Program-made: the position numbers and the translations under genes | Notes under the pieces: model-generated | What the model was told of the DNA's origin: nothing | Databases searched by the model: none | What the model saw: only the letters and a program-made list of their open reading frames with translations | Shown: positions 11,180-42,000 of the stretch, piece by piece | Layout of the letters: each line of letters starts with the position of its first letter | Numbering within the stretch: the stretch's first letter is position 1 | DNA from: Berghia stephanieae | Lineage: Eukaryota; Mollusca; Gastropoda; Nudibranchia; Aeolidiidae | NCBI GenBank assembly: GCA_034508935.3 | Contig: CM067443.1 | Location: 3,793,972 to 3,857,971 of the forward strand | Direction: 5' to 3' | DNA: 64,000 bases

Positions 11180-11302
11180 AGCAAGGTTGAAACCTAAAAG
11201 AAAACAAACCGTCCCGAAAAAATCTGTCTTTCCTGACGGGGATCTAAACTCAAGACCCCCTGATTACCGATTAGATGTACTACAATTACACCACCCTATT
11301 CC
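11180..11302 (-). repeat. tRNA-headed SINE fragment
   Basis: On the minus strand, an A-box-like GGTGGTGTAATTGTAGTACA and a B-box-like TTGAGTTTAGATCCCC are spaced as in a tRNA. Its head abuts the MITE at 11303. Ends and TSD unresolved. Confidence 0.45.
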
Positions 11303-11613
11303 CAATAGGGAATGAGATTAGCGGAAGGGTATCGTCCCTTGATTGGTCTTGGATGTCACCGGCGGAGAAGTTATTTGAAACAAACCATCTTTTAGTTTTA
11401 ATTTGTAGTTTACATCATATTTTGTTAACATTTCATAATGGAGAAAACTAAAGAAAAGATCTACGTTGATTATGCATTTTTGTACAGAAATATGAATAAT
11501 AAATTTTGTATTTGGAGCGGCTTGGCTTGTAGTTGGTTTGTTTACAAATAACTTCTCCGCCGGTGACGTCCAATCAAGGGACGCTACTCTTCCGCTAATC
11601 TCATTCCCTATTG
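11303..11613. mobile_element. MITE (311 bp) with ~85-bp terminal inverted repeats
   Basis: Left arm 11303-11390 and right arm 11531-11613 are inverted copies: CAATAGGGAATGAG at the ends, then GATTAGCGGAAG, CGTCCCTTGATTGG and CACCGGCGGAGAAG inside. The AT-rich centre (11391-11530) codes for nothing. No clear TSD, so the superfamily is not assigned. Confidence 0.8.
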
Positions 11614-12002
11614 TTGGGACGATTTAATGTCTGAATGCCTATGTATTATTCTTCAGTATGCTTTTTACGCTGTAAACCCTCACTGCATCACGTAACATAA
11701 AAGTTGAACATGAGAGGACAAAGAAAATGAGTAGTTCCATTTTTATTTTTGAAAATTTCAAATTGAGAAATTAGGTAGCAGGCACTGGTGTAAGATAACG
11801 ATACGATCTGCCGCCATCTTTGATAGCTGTGCCCCATGTCTACTTCTGGGCCTTCATGTCATGCTCTAGGGTCCTTCTCCGTGTCTTCAAGGGACTTACT
11901 CTTGTCCTTGCTCCCTGTTTGGCCCATCTGAGGGCGACCTTGGTATGGCATCTTGGTTTATCTGGAGGACAAGGACAGTCCACCTCCATAAGATACAGAC
12001 TC
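11614..12002. other. Upstream flank of CNOT9, no gene recognised
   Basis: Non-coding. CCGCCATCTTTG at about 11811 resembles a YY1-type core promoter or 5' UTR motif. The first CNOT9 coding exon begins at a splice acceptor, so an upstream non-coding exon must exist, and this stretch is one candidate. Confidence 0.35.
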
Positions 12003-12009
12003 ACTATTA

Positions 12010-12077
<68 letters not shown>

Positions 12078-12209
12078 ATTATTATTATTATTTATTATTA
12101 TCATTATTATTGTTATTATTATTATTATTGTATATAAGATACAGACTCATTATTGTTATTATTATTATTATATATTATTATTATTATTATTATTATTATA
12201 TTAGTATTA

Positions 12210-12285
<76 letters not shown>

Positions 12286-12286
12286 A
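12003..12286. repeat. (ATT)n microsatellite with interruptions
   Basis: About 280 bp of ATT repeats with a partial internal duplication: the word ATAAGATACAGACTCA occurs at 11986 and again at 12134. The open frames read through it are repeat artefacts. Confidence 0.9.
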
Positions 12287-12395
12287 GGTATTGTATGTGT
12301 GGTTTAATTGTTAAATATCTTCCAGTATTTAATATTAATATAGTTCATTTGCCAAATAATTCATTTTGTCTTTGTTTGACAGTTCAATTGTTAAA

Positions 12396-30460
<18,065 letters not shown>

Positions 30461-30578
30461 AATTAAAATGTTTGATTCATTTTATGACATGTTATAGAAA
30501 TGGCCTTGGTTTAGTATTTGCTACCATCATTGACAATTTCTGTGTAACAAAACACAGTCCAAAACGGGTGTAATGAAT

Positions 30579-31095
30579 CCCAAAGACCTAGGTGGGGTCT
30601 TCTGACCTCCCATAGTGGTCAGGTAGGTCACTTGCTATGTCTTCTGTTCCCCATATCTGTTTTTTCTTTCCCCGCTCTCTGTCTTTATTATAGATTGAGA
30701 TTGCTCATTTTTTTCCTGGTCCTGGTGGGAGGAGTAGTCAATGTATAGTAAATTTTTTTGAGGGATGATATTTTTGTCCTTGTAATTTATATCTCGTTTA
30801 TGCACTTTTATAGTTATTAGTTCTGAATATATTTCAAACATTTGAGTGTATCCTTCATAGCGGGATCCTTTGCTTGTGCCTGGATGAGACTTTCAGGTAA
30901 TGTCAAAATAGGCACATCGGTGGATTGCTCGTGGAATCTTTTTGTTTCTTGAACCAGTGCCCTCTGTCTTACCTTTTCTTTGATGCTTTTAACTTCAGAT
31001 ATACAACTTTTCCTCTATCATCTTCTTTTTACTGGTGCTGAAATCAACTTAGTGTCACAAGCGCCTCAAGCCTCTAAAAACAAGCAAACAAATCT
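30579..31095 (+). repeat. R545 retroposon, copy 3, in the CNOT9 3' flank
   Basis: It begins CTAGGTGGGGTCTTCTGACC and ends CAAGCGCC ... AAACAAGCAAAC. The flanks AATCCCAAAGAC (left) and AATCTCAAGGAC (right) look like a 12-bp TSD with two differences. It starts about 120 bp after the CNOT9 stop, so it may lie in the 3' UTR. A first AATAAA beyond it is at 31302-31307. Confidence 0.85.
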
Positions 31096-31639
31096 CAAGG
31101 ACAGCATAGATCATTTCAGTGTAATTTGATATAGCCATAAATGGGATTAGAAAGCAACGTGATGAAGTATTAGACAGTACATGGTTATTTGTCATTCTTT
31201 TTATTATCCCAAAAAATTAACTTTGGTGATTTGATTAAAAATAATGACCACAAATTGCAATCATAATTGTGCCTCAAATGCATATAATATGCGTTACCCG
31301 AAATAAAAATGTAAAGGGAAAGGAAGCCTTTAATTCATTGTAATGTTTATTGTACCATGTTCCCTTTCTACCATGACATGTCATAATTTTTTAGGTAAAA
31401 ATTTGCCAAATGTGTGCTCTCAGTCACTTTAATGTGGCATCATCAATAATGGTCTCAGTTAGATATAGGAGATTATTTGAAGCCATCAATGAATACAACT
31501 CAAATGATTGGCTTTATTTTCATCGCAAAGTTTACAAATTAAGCAATCAGTTTTCATTCCAAATTTGATCAAAATATGATATTTCTCTTTCTTCTTGCTC
31601 TCCAGTATTAAACATTAAAAACAAAAAATAAACAAGCAT

Positions 31640-31928
31640 TTATTTAGCGTTTTACAAGGAGTCCCTAGTCAATAGCAACACTTAACATAGAGGACATGGA
31701 CAAGACATGACGCCCATTAGGCAATATTACAATTTTTTTCTGACAGAGATAATGCTGTTAACAGCCAAGTACTCATTTCACACCAGAGTACAGTGAAAGA
31801 ATGTGAGTAGAGAGTAGAGAGTCCTTTTCCTAGGACTCAACTATGCACTGCTCCGGGTGGGACTCAAACCCTCGACCTTCCGGTCCAAAGGCATTTGTCA
31901 TATCACTGTACCACAAGACCACATAGCC
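31640..31928 (-). repeat. tRNA-derived SINE with LINE-like tail, copy B
   Basis: On the minus strand the head has A box GTGGTACAGTGATATGACA and B box GAGGGTTTGAGTCCCA. Then comes the body shared with 22045-22274 and the tail CTTGTAAAACGCTAAATAAA. It is the best-preserved tRNA head of this family here. Confidence 0.85.
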
Positions 31929-32473
31929 ATATCATATTAATAAATCATTCAGTCATCTTCCGCCCAAATAGTCGTAGTGACGTCTTTGCATATTACTTAT
32001 TATATTGATTCTAATCAAAATCATTTTTCTTGGTTAGTTTCAGTTGTCAGTACAGATATTACTATAAAAATAATCTTATATGATTCTTATAGGATGTATG
32101 TTGATAATTTATACATTCACTTATCTGATATCAATGTCTGTTTACTCAAAAAGACCTTGAATTGTGTTCATGGAGTCAAAACTACTTTTTATTGCTAAAC
32201 ATTAACTCATGTTTTATTTACCACCATTAATATGGGCGTAATGATCGAACAAGTCTTTTTAAGTGAAAATTGTAGACTCAGTTTTGAGTGCTTTGGTTCA
32301 ATCTCATTAGTTCATACATTGACGTCGTTGCTTGTTTTTTATCACTTAGATTACTATGACTTCTCATTCATTTAATATTTTACAGTTATGAACTGGTTGG
32401 TATTTTGTGAAATCATTTTGATGATCAACATTTGATATAAACATTAAATTGACGTAATAATATTATATAAATA
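31929..32473. other. Intergenic, no feature recognised
   Basis: AT-rich, non-coding on both strands. Confidence 0.5.
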
Positions 32474-33880
32474 TAGTCAAAGCTGCTTAATTGGAACACC
32501 ATTACCTGGGTGGGGATTCTGACCTCCCATAGTGGGCAGGGAGGTACATACTGTGTCTTCTATCCCCCCATACCCGTTTTCCAATTGTTCCCTGTCATTG
32601 TCTTGGAATGAGATTACTTAGTTTTGTCCTGGTCCTTGCCGGAGTTCCTTGGCTGGGAGGGATATAGTCGAATGTATAGTTATAGTTTTGGGAGATGATA
32701 TTTTTTTCCTTGTAAATCATCTCTCTGTTATACATTGTATTATGTTTAGTTTACATATTATATTATATGATTGGTAAACATTTGAGTGTATTCCTCTTAG
32801 TTGGATCTTGTGCTTGTGTCTGGATGAGACTTTTAGGTGATCTCAAACTAAGTACACTTTGACGGTGTGCTCTTGGAATCTACATCTGTTCCCTATTTGA
32901 ACCAATTCCCCTTTGTCTTACCTTTTCTTTAGTGCTTTAATTGTAATTCTAGAACTTTTTACTATCCCATTTTCTTCCTGTTTACTGGCGCTGATATGAC
33001 CTTAATGTGTTGCAAGCACCGTAAAACCCTTAAAAACAATAAAAACAAACGAACACCATTACGCAGAAATCATTCTAATTTAGCAGCATTCAAATTAACT
33101 GAATCCGTGGGTGTCCTCATAATTGGAACTGCCAAAATGACTACACACATGTCCATTGTTGTAGCTATTGAAAAATGGTGGTACTCCACTGGGTTTTTTT
33201 TCATGTTGTTGAATAGTCCGTTTTAAGATTAAGTGGGCTATCCTATGTTATAAATGTTTTCCTACAGTTACTTGGACCCCATTTGCGACTAGTTTTATTT
33301 AAAAATCATTCATTTTTCAAGATTAAAAAAAGTTAACATGAAACACTGACATTGTGTGTTGAAACGTATTACTGGAATTTAGATATTTTTTTAAAAGGTG
33401 GGAGAAAAAGAACATCTAAGTTGTGAAAAATAAAGGGATAACCTTCTTGTCATTATGCGTCAGTTACCAATATGACATATGTAAAGACCAATCTATAAGA
33501 ACTGTCATTGCATCACACCTTTTAGAAATGAGAGACACCATGGTTATTTCACTATAGATTACAACAAATTATGTAAACAACCAATTGCTGCAGTACCATA
33601 TCTTTTAATTTACTCAATGAATCTTGTTTATTCTGAACCTATGTGTTCTGTTTTTATATAAACATGGATAATTCCGTTCTTATATCTCTTAATACACTTT
33701 TTTTATAGGTTGATTTAGAGAAGAGAAAAAAATCACAAAAATTTGATGAAGCTAAGAAATTGTTCCAATTATTCGGCAGAAATTGTATGGAAAAAATTAT
33801 GTCACAGACAGATTGTTCCAATAAAGCAACTACTCCGATAAAGTTGGTCTCCAATTACCACCATAGAAATGCAAATGTGA
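32474..33880. mobile_element. Decayed pogo/Tigger-like element, host of an R545 insertion
   Basis: The left end AGTCAAAGCTGCTTAATTGG and the right end (reverse complement contains GTAGTTGCTTTATTGGAACA) are similar inverted termini of the pogo/Tigger kind. Internal words with ATTGGAAC recur. The R545 copy at 32506-33050 sits 30 bp inside the left terminus. No transposase text was recognised. Confidence 0.55.
32506..33050 (+). repeat. R545 retroposon, copy 4 (full length, perfect TSD)
   Basis: It runs from CTGGGTGGGGATTCTGACC to AAACAATAAAAACAAAC, 545 bp, flanked by a perfect 12-bp duplication GAACACCATTAC (32494-32505 and 33051-33062). The TSD, A-rich tail and lack of TIRs show target-primed retroposition. 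No Pol III A/B boxes were recognised and no protein is encoded. Confidence 0.93.
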
Positions 33881-34984
33881 ACAAGGGATAAATTTTAAAA
33901 AATCTTTTAGTGGTTTAGTTCTCTTGTTAAGACCACCTTTTTTCGGCATAAGTTAGGAGTGCGGAGTAGGTTGGGAGTTTCACAGTAAATTAACAAATAA
34001 TGTGATACTGAATATTGTAGTTGTTATCTTAGTAGCTCGCATACAATTTTATTCTGAAAGTGGTCCCTTTCTAGTACCTTTGAGACTGAGGAATAGCTGC
34101 ATTTTATGTGATGATCTTTTCAGATATTTATAATTTGGTTTTAATGAGAATATGGGTAGGCCTATTTCAAATATATCTAAAATGTACTTACATAATTAAT
34201 TATTGTTTCATTTTTTAATATTTGTTTTTCTTGAATCCTCATTAAAATGCAAATTCTATGTTGAACGATTGCTGATTTTAACAATAAATCTTCCTGCTGT
34301 CACATGATTTTGACGTTTTAGACTGTTTTCAGCAAGTTGTTAGTTGGTCTTAAGCAACCACAAACTGGCACAAGGGGTAGGCCACACATTCCTTCAATTG
34401 AGCCATTAGTTATATTTTCAATGAGATGTTAGTGAGGGACAATTTTCTGCTTTGCAAAGAAGCAGAGATGTGAACACGTCTTTCTAAAAACATTTTGACT
34501 CGTTTGTTGACAATACTTTCGGAGAAGCAGCAACAAGCTTCAAACTTTTTTGTGTTTTGACATTGATCAAATTGTATGATTTGCCATTTCTTTGTTGTCT
34601 TTTCATTTGGGATGAAATAATGTCTTTTCCAATATTACGTATTCATTTAATTGCCAAATGACACTTTGGTGGCGTAAGGATCAATAATATCAGTTATACA
34701 GTGCACCTCGGTAACAATACAATGAAGTCAGTGTTCCTTATACTGATAACCAAGCTTTTGTTGAATCAAGAGTTGTTACTTTTGACGTTATATACAGTGG
34801 ATAAAACCTTGTATGTACTGGAATTTTTGGGGAAAAGAAGTTTTTGGATGCACTAACACTAATCTTTTTCAAGAAAAGTGGCCCAAGTATAATTAACCCG
34901 ATATTATGATACTTAACCCCCCTCCAATATTGCCCTGCACACATCACAACACTCCCTTGTAGGATTGATCCTTAACCCATCATT
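33881..34984. other. Intergenic, no feature recognised
   Basis: No coding similarity. A pogo-like word TACAGTGCACCTCGGTAACA occurs at 34698 but no partner terminus was found. Confidence 0.45.
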
Positions 34985-34996
34985 AAAATTCTTTGA

Positions 34997-35520
34997 CTGG
35001 GTGGGGTTCCTGACCTACCATAGTGGGCAGGGGGGTACATACTGTCTTCTATCCCCTTATATCTGTTTTCCAACATGCTTTCTGTCTTTGTCTTGGAATG
35101 TGATTACTTGGTTTTATCCTGGCCCTGGCCGGAGTCCTAGCTGGGAGGGAAACAGTCAAATGCATAGTTATTGTTTTGGGAGATATTTTTTCCCTTGTAA
35201 ATCATCTCTCTGTTATGTATGTATTATATTTGTTAATTTGAATGTATAATGTAAGCATTTTAGTGTGTTCCTCTTTGTTGGATTTTGTACTTGTGTCCGG
35301 ATGAGACATAGGTGATCTCAAACTAAGTACATTGGCGGTATGCTCTTGGAATCTACATCTGATCCCTATTTGTTCCCAGTTCCTCGACGTCTTACTTTTT
35401 CTTGGGTGCTTTAGTTGTAATTCTAGAACTTTTTACTATCCCATTTTCTTCCTTTTTACTGGTGCTGATAGAACCTAAATTTGTTTGCAAGCGCTGTAAA
35501 ACCCTTAAAAACAAAAACAA
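34997..35520 (+). repeat. R545 retroposon, copy 5
   Basis: It runs from CTGGGTGGGGTTCCTGACC to CTTAAAAACAAAAACAAA, with likely TSD AAAATTCTTTGA / AAAATCTTTGA. It is close to the copy-4 consensus. Confidence 0.9.
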
Positions 35521-35559
35521 AATCTTTGAGATTTTATGCAGTGCAATATCTACTAAACT

Positions 35560-35850
35560 TGCTCAAAGAGCTTTCCAAGGGTTCCCAGGCAACAGCAACA
35601 CTTAACATATAGATAGTTCGAAGATGACGTCACTCAGGTCTTTGTTATTGTTTTTTGCCATCCGCGTTTATGAGTAATGCTCACTGAACTGTATTAACCC
35701 GACTATAAACGTTCATGGATACACAGTTTTGTGTGTTCGTCCGTCATACTTCCGGATGGCAATGTTATGAGCTTCTAAGCCAAGCACATACTGTCTATAG
35801 AACAGACATGACGCCTGTTAGGCAGTATTACATTTTTTTCTTACCACGGA
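35560..35850 (-). repeat. tRNA-SINE family, copy C, interrupted
   Basis: Tail-side text (GGCAACAGCAACACTTAACA, 35588-35607) and body text (ACATGACGCCTGTTAGGCAG, 35806-35825) of the family are separated by about 180 bp carrying an inverted repeat GCCATCCG ... CGGATGGC. That insert may be a small MITE. Confidence 0.6.
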
Positions 35851-36779
35851 CAGGGAGTCCGTCCAGGGGATAGATGACAGTGTGACCTCTTGCCCACCAT
35901 GGAAGTCAAAGACCCCATCCAGTGGTTTGAGTTAATGCCCTGCCAATGGAGGATATTGCCAATACGCTTCAACAGTCGTAACGTCACTTTCCTCGTAATG
36001 ACGCATGATAACTTAGTAACTGGCTCTAAACTATCGGAACAATGGCAGATGCCCTTATGAAATATTTCTCCACAAGCATAAAAGCGTATCCAGAGGAAAA
36101 AAAAACATAAATCTGATCATGTTTTGACTTTTACACATTCTGATCACAAGACATGAAAAGTTATAGCCATCATGAAGAATAAAAAGTACCGATTTTCTTT
36201 GTTTAGAACCATGATGGCTGCTGTTGCTGGGTGATGTGACATCAGACTATTGAATCCAATTGCTTGTGAAGATTGATAGCCAATGATAATGGTCATTGCT
36301 GCAAATTTTGACATTTGCAATTCATAAATCAATATGCTTTACTTTCTAAAATTAACAAAGAAGACAACATAATTGTTTTTAAAAAATTTATTATCATTGA
36401 TATTAATAATGATGGTGATAAACAAGTTAAAAGAAAAAAATTATAATTTGGTTTTGTACAATTTGAAAATACAAGAAGATATTTACATTAAGTTGGGATG
36501 AGTTGTAGGAACAACAAATATAGTCGTTTACAAAAGAAACAAGACAGATTATATTTGCTATTATCTCGTATAAGAGAAAACATATTGGTACGTGGTATAC
36601 ATCTAAAGAAGTCGACAATTTTTTCTTTCTGTTGATGTATCGCATTCCTTCATTGACACAAGTGAAGCGCAATGTGGACCACCAAACAGGTCTGTACAAA
36701 AGTCACATATAAATATGTACCAAAAATATTTCAAATATTTATTTCACATAATCGTTGCTATGCAGCAGTTGCCCTACCA
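35851..36779. other. Intergenic, no gene recognised
   Basis: Non-coding; no repeat family assigned. Confidence 0.45.
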
Positions 36780-37610
36780 AAAGTTCACTCTCAGTGAGCC
36801 ATATTTTGACCAAAGAAAAGTTGCTAGACTAAAATGGGTATGTTAACTCCAGGATTGAGATCAGAATATGTGGGATGGCATTTTATTTACTGACGAATCG
36901 CTTTTTGAAGTTGATTCCAGAGATTAATGAACTACTATCGACGTCGAGGTGAATGTTTTTTTTTTTAAATGTTTTTAAGGGTTTTACAGCGCTTGCAACA
37001 CATTAAGGTCATATCAGCGCCAGTAAAAAGGAAGAAAATGGGATAGTAAAAAGTTCTAGAATTACAATTAAAGCACAAAAGAAAAGGTAAGACAAAGGGG
37101 AATTGGTTCAAATAGGGATCAGATGTAGATTCCAAGAGCACACCGTCAAAGTACTTAGTTTGAGATACCTAAAAGTCTCATCCAGACACAAGCACAGGTC
37201 CAAATAAGAGGAATACACTCAAATGTTTACCAATCATATAATATAATATGTAAACTAAACATAATACAATGCATAACAGAGAGATGATTTACAAGGAAAA
37301 AAATATCATCTCCCAAAACTACAACTATACATTTGACTGTTTCCCTCTCAGTAAGGCCAACATGCCGGGGCCAGGACAAAACTAAGTAATCTCATTCCAA
37401 GACAACGACAGGAAACAATTGGAAAACGGGTATGGGGGGATAGAAGACACAGCATGTACCTCCCTGCCCACTATGGGAGGTCAGGATCCCCACCCAGGAG
37501 GTGAATGTTTCAACCATCATTGAAGTAAAATCGAGAATAAGGATTTGTAATGGTGGGGAAGATCTACAGGCTTGAACAGATATCAACAATGAGGCAAAGA
37601 GTTGTGGCAT
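36780..37610 (+). mobile_element. Tc1/mariner transposase remnant, split by R545
   Basis: Before the insert (about 36817-36958) the plus-strand translation includes MWDGILFTDESLFEVDSRD, matching the DDE segment 'W..ilFsDEs.F' of Tc1/mariner transposases. It continues after 37498. Stops are present and no TIRs were found, so this is a dead fragment. Confidence 0.6.
36959..37497 (-). repeat. R545 retroposon, copy 6 (minus strand, perfect TSD)
   Basis: Full-length copy in reverse orientation, flanked by a perfect 13-bp duplication GAGGTGAATGTTT (36946-36958 and 37498-37510). It interrupts the Tc1-like remnant. Confidence 0.93.
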
Positions 37611-37619
37611 TGATCAATG

Positions 37620-38555
37620 CTAACGGATTGTTAGTGGACATAAAATACTTAAGTGTGTCATCTGCTGATTTTAATTTTGTGCTCTACTTTGCAAAATCGA
37701 TTTTTAATGACCGGTTTTAAATATCTGGAACTTTTTCAACAGTTTACACAAATGCACTAGTTGTGTCTAGATAGTTTCCATATATCAATGTGTTCGTTCC
37801 AACCAGTATAAAACTGTTAGCAGAAACAAACTGTCTAGTTTCTTTTGTAAAATACTATATAACAAATTATGGGGGCATGAATTTCAATATTTCCCATGCA
37901 AAGCTAGTTCTTACAAAGAGATTTAGCAAATGAGAGGAGTCAAAGTTAAGACCAAGTGACTATGGGGAAATCAGTTTTTCTTTTAAAAAAAGGACACCAT
38001 GTTTCGGTAAAGCTACATAGCCACTTTTTACTTTTTCAATGATACTCAGAGGCCATATCAGTCCCAGGAAATGAAGATGATAGAATCGTCAAAAGATTAC
38101 AAATTTCCTATTTATCTGCGCCTTCTAGCGTCAAAAATATGCTTTTAAAAAGTAAAATAATTAGGCCAATTCAAATGAGAACAGATGTTGATCTCAAGAG
38201 CAATCTATCCCATTGTTTATTCTGAAGCTACTCAGAATAAAAAGTCTCATCTTGATACATGTAAAGGATCCTTGTTGAAAAGATACACAAAATAACCGAA
38301 AGCAAAGATAATACTTGTTTCAAAATTTACAAATTAAAAACATGCATATACATCTGCCACTCAACATGGTCAAAACATTTGTTGGTATATGAGATTTTTT
38401 GTGCCTTTCTTAAAGGTATTATCTACATTTTAAAATGTCAAAATCATGTGGACTTTCATAATAGATTAAAAATAAAAATTAAGCATACAGCTACATCATC
38501 AATATAATCAGTCCTTCAAATATGGTTTAGATTTTGAGCTTTAACGCCACTAGTG
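37620..38555. other. Intergenic, no feature recognised
   Basis: AT-rich, non-coding on both strands. Confidence 0.5.
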
Positions 38556-38566
38556 ATACTTATTGG

Positions 38567-38732
38567 TAACAACAATAGATGAAGTGAGTAGGAAAGTGCC
38601 AGAAGACAATAGAGAATAAAAATTTCGCGGCGGCGGCGATGGGGGTCTGAACCCGCGACCTTACTGGTACGACAACTCCGCCTGGCCGTGGAGAGCGTGA
38701 CTCTACCGTATGGGCTATCCACGATCCCAAAA
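38567..38732 (-). repeat. tRNA-headed SINE with perfect 11-bp TSD
   Basis: On the minus strand, A box TAGCCCATACGGTAGAGTCA and B box GGTCGCGGGTTCAGACCC are followed by (GCC)n and a short body. The insert of 166 bp is flanked by ATACTTATTGG (38556-38566 and 38733-38743). This family differs from the one at 31640. Confidence 0.85.
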
Positions 38733-38932
38733 ATACTTATTGGCCATTTCAGTGCTAAAAAATCGAGATAAACTCTGATCATGGGCCTAATGGCTCTGGA
38801 GGACTACTAAATATACCAAGGGGAAAGTGGGGTGGGGGTAATGGGTGGTATGGAGGGAACAGAAGAAGATTAAGTTTATTTACACATTTAAATATTGCCT
38901 TTTTGAATTGTGTATACACTAAAAACAGTTAC

Positions 38933-38945
38933 TTTATTATTTATT
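38933..38945 (-). terminator. NCAPH polyadenylation signals
   Basis: Two AATAAA hexamers on the minus strand (38933-38938 and 38940-38945) lie about 60-70 nt after the NCAPH stop codon. They imply a very short 3' UTR. Confidence 0.6.
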
Positions 38946-39003
38946 AACACTTATACCTTTACATAAAACAATTTAGACTACATTTGAAAACAAAAATATT
39001 TTG

Positions 39004-42000
39004 TCATAGGCTATTGTCCTGCTGTATTTGAATATCATCCATTTCCTTGCTGCTCGACAATTTCAGTGTCTGTAAAGAATATAAATAAAATATATGATTA
39101 AAGAAACAGTAGCAATAACAACAACAAAAAAAGGAAAACGGAACTAGAAACAAAACCAAACCAAATAAATTTTTCAAAAAATAGGGCTGGTTTTCAGGGA
39201 GCAAACAAAAAAAAAAAAGACAGAAAAAAAAACAAAAAACAAACACCCAACACTCCAGAATCGTATTTATAACCATAATAGCAGTTTCAAGTCTTGTCAA
39301 TACACTTTTACAATCTGCTTTGAAACTGGTTAAATAACAAAATTCACAAAACTACTAAACCAACAACAATCAGCCAACCAAATTATAGAGAAACTGACCT
39401 TCTCATTGGTCAGATAAAGGAGACAGGCAAACACAGTCTGTATGGTGAGATTTTTGGCCATGCTGGAGGGGACATTAACAGGAATGATATCCTTGAGACA
39501 GCTAAATGTCTGGGCATTGGGCATAGTTGGCAGGTCAGTATCTTGTTGGGGGATGGGTACACGGGTAGAATTCTGAAATAGACAAGAGAAATAATAGTCA
39601 ATTGGACTGGAAGAATATTGGCTCACAGATGGTATCAGTTTGACAGTTGTAAATAGTCTATCAATATGATGACTTTCGCACAATTGTAGCAACAACAAAT
39701 GTGTGAAAATGAAGGATGGAGTAATTTATTATATAAAAAAAATATTAACCTGAGATCTCTCTCCAAAACTTCACCTAAGATCGCATTCCCATAATTTTCC
39801 ATCAGAAACAAAAACAACTGAATTGTTGCTGACAACAAAATGGGCTGCATAAAAAAAGGAAAATTGGCATAAATCAAAACATTCTTGTGAGGCAATTTGC
39901 AATGTAGTCTTGAATTTATTTTTCCATTGATAATGTTCTATTTGTGCTATGATGTGCTATGATTTTACAATTAAAAAAAAAAAATACAAGTTTAACAGCA
40001 ATATGAATTTTCCTTTTCAATTTTAATTTTCAGAACCCTTAGTAGCCATCTGATACATGTAGTGTCTCTGTCATTACTTTCATTTTATGCTCGAAAATTA
40101 TTTGTATTATGTATGATGCACTTTCAAATTTGATCAAATTTTGATCCCTCCAGCTCCCTTGCACAAAAAGGTAACAACCACTTTTTTGATTGAAAAATTA
40201 ACTTATTCTATGTATTACGGGAAATTTAATCTAACAAGATATCAAAGGAACGGATTGTTAGAGTTCCGATTATGACCCTCTGAAACTGCAATTTTTTTTG
40301 TTTGAAAGAAATAAATAAAAGAAGAAAAAAAGTATCAAAATCGATAAAATCTTTAAAATGAAGTTACAACCCCCATGCCTAATTTTGATCAACTGCCAGG
40401 TGCCTTTTGTTTTGTCAAAAAGGGAAAAGGGCCTAATAACATTTTTAAAAAGAAAAAGGAGAAGGAAAAAAAAAAAAAGAAAAGAAGAGAGAGAGAAAGA
40501 AAAAAAAAAGAAGGAAAGAAATGAACGAAGAAACAAAGAAAGGAAGGAAGGAAGAAAGAGAAAATCCTGGAGAAAAAAGGCATTGATAATTTTGTTAAAA
40601 TAAAATAATCAAATGGGCCGGAAAAAAAGAAAGAAAAAAGTGGAATTTCTATCTTTTATATTGCATTATATTATATTTTTAAGAATAGCTTGTATAACCC
40701 GTTCTCTCTCAATTCTCTATGAACTGCACTGGCTACCAATCCAAGAGAGATTAAATTACAAAATTGCAATATGTTTTAAATGCTTGAATGGTGAAGTTCC
40801 TATCTACGTAAAAAAAACAACTATTACATCCTTGTATGATCGTCATCTGATAAAACTAAACTTTTAGTTCCTCTTTTTAAATACAATTGCTTTGGCGAGT
40901 GATCCATTTTTTGTCATAAGACCCTGTGTATGGAATTCTTTTCCCAGAATCACCAGGGAATAACCAATTATTAATTCTTTTAAATCGAAACTAAAATAAA
41001 TCCTTTTCACGTCTGACTATTTTAAATATGAGTTTTATATATGTGTGTGTGCAAGAAATGCATTTTTTAAAAAACCAATGTAAAGAGCATTGAGCATTAT
41101 ATAATTTTGAAAATGCTCCTTACAAATCTGTTATTACTATTTTTATCCATACTAAACACAATGTTTTGAGTACAAAACACTAACTTTTAAAAAAATCTCT
41201 GATGGTGAAAAATTCAGCCTTTTTTTGTAGGTGGTAGAGTAAATTCTGCTTTTAAACCAAAATTACCTCCACTTTTATGTCCATCTGCAAGAGGGGATCA
41301 AGTTGTAAGTCAAAGACTGGCACCAAACAAAAGTGACACATTTATTAAAAAGGTATAATACGACTACAATAGAATCTGTGACAAAAGTGCTGAGATAGTA
41401 ACCATATTGGAATCGAATTTGAAACCCCTGAATTGTGTTCCATAGTAACGGTTTAAAGTAACGAGTAAACTATGATCAGTTTAGTAAGCTCTTGGTTTCA
41501 CTTACAGGCATATTATCAGCAGCCAGTATTGACCACATTGTTGATTTTAATTTCTTGACATCAACTCTTTTTGCTGCCTTTGCATATCTGATATCAATCT
41601 TTTGAACCTGCAAATAGAAATTTTATGAAACAATAAAATGGAAAATATAAATGCAAAATCTAACTTGTTAGGATACTGCCTCAAATATTTCCTTGCTCAT
41701 TTTTTTGTGATTTGTTTTTTCTACCTCTCTCACCAAAATCTCTTATAGGTATAACTATGGATCTAGTATTATGCAACATAAGAGAGGAGTCACTCTTGTA
41801 GTGAAGTAAGAGGCGATGCTTCTGCCAATGACTTTTTATTTTTTGGTGGTGGGAGGGGGAGGAGGGGGGGGGGGGGAGGGGGAGAGAGGGAGTATAGTAA
41901 AATAGCACAATAAAAGTAAGGAAACTAAAGGCAGATTTAGGAAATCAGGAATGATAGCAAATTGCAAAAAATATCGTAACCTATTAGATACAGTGGCAGA

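Noticed and set aside
34698-34960. Another pogo-like terminus (TACAGTGCACCTCGGTAACA)
   Set aside because: No convincing inverted partner or TA-bounded end found nearby.
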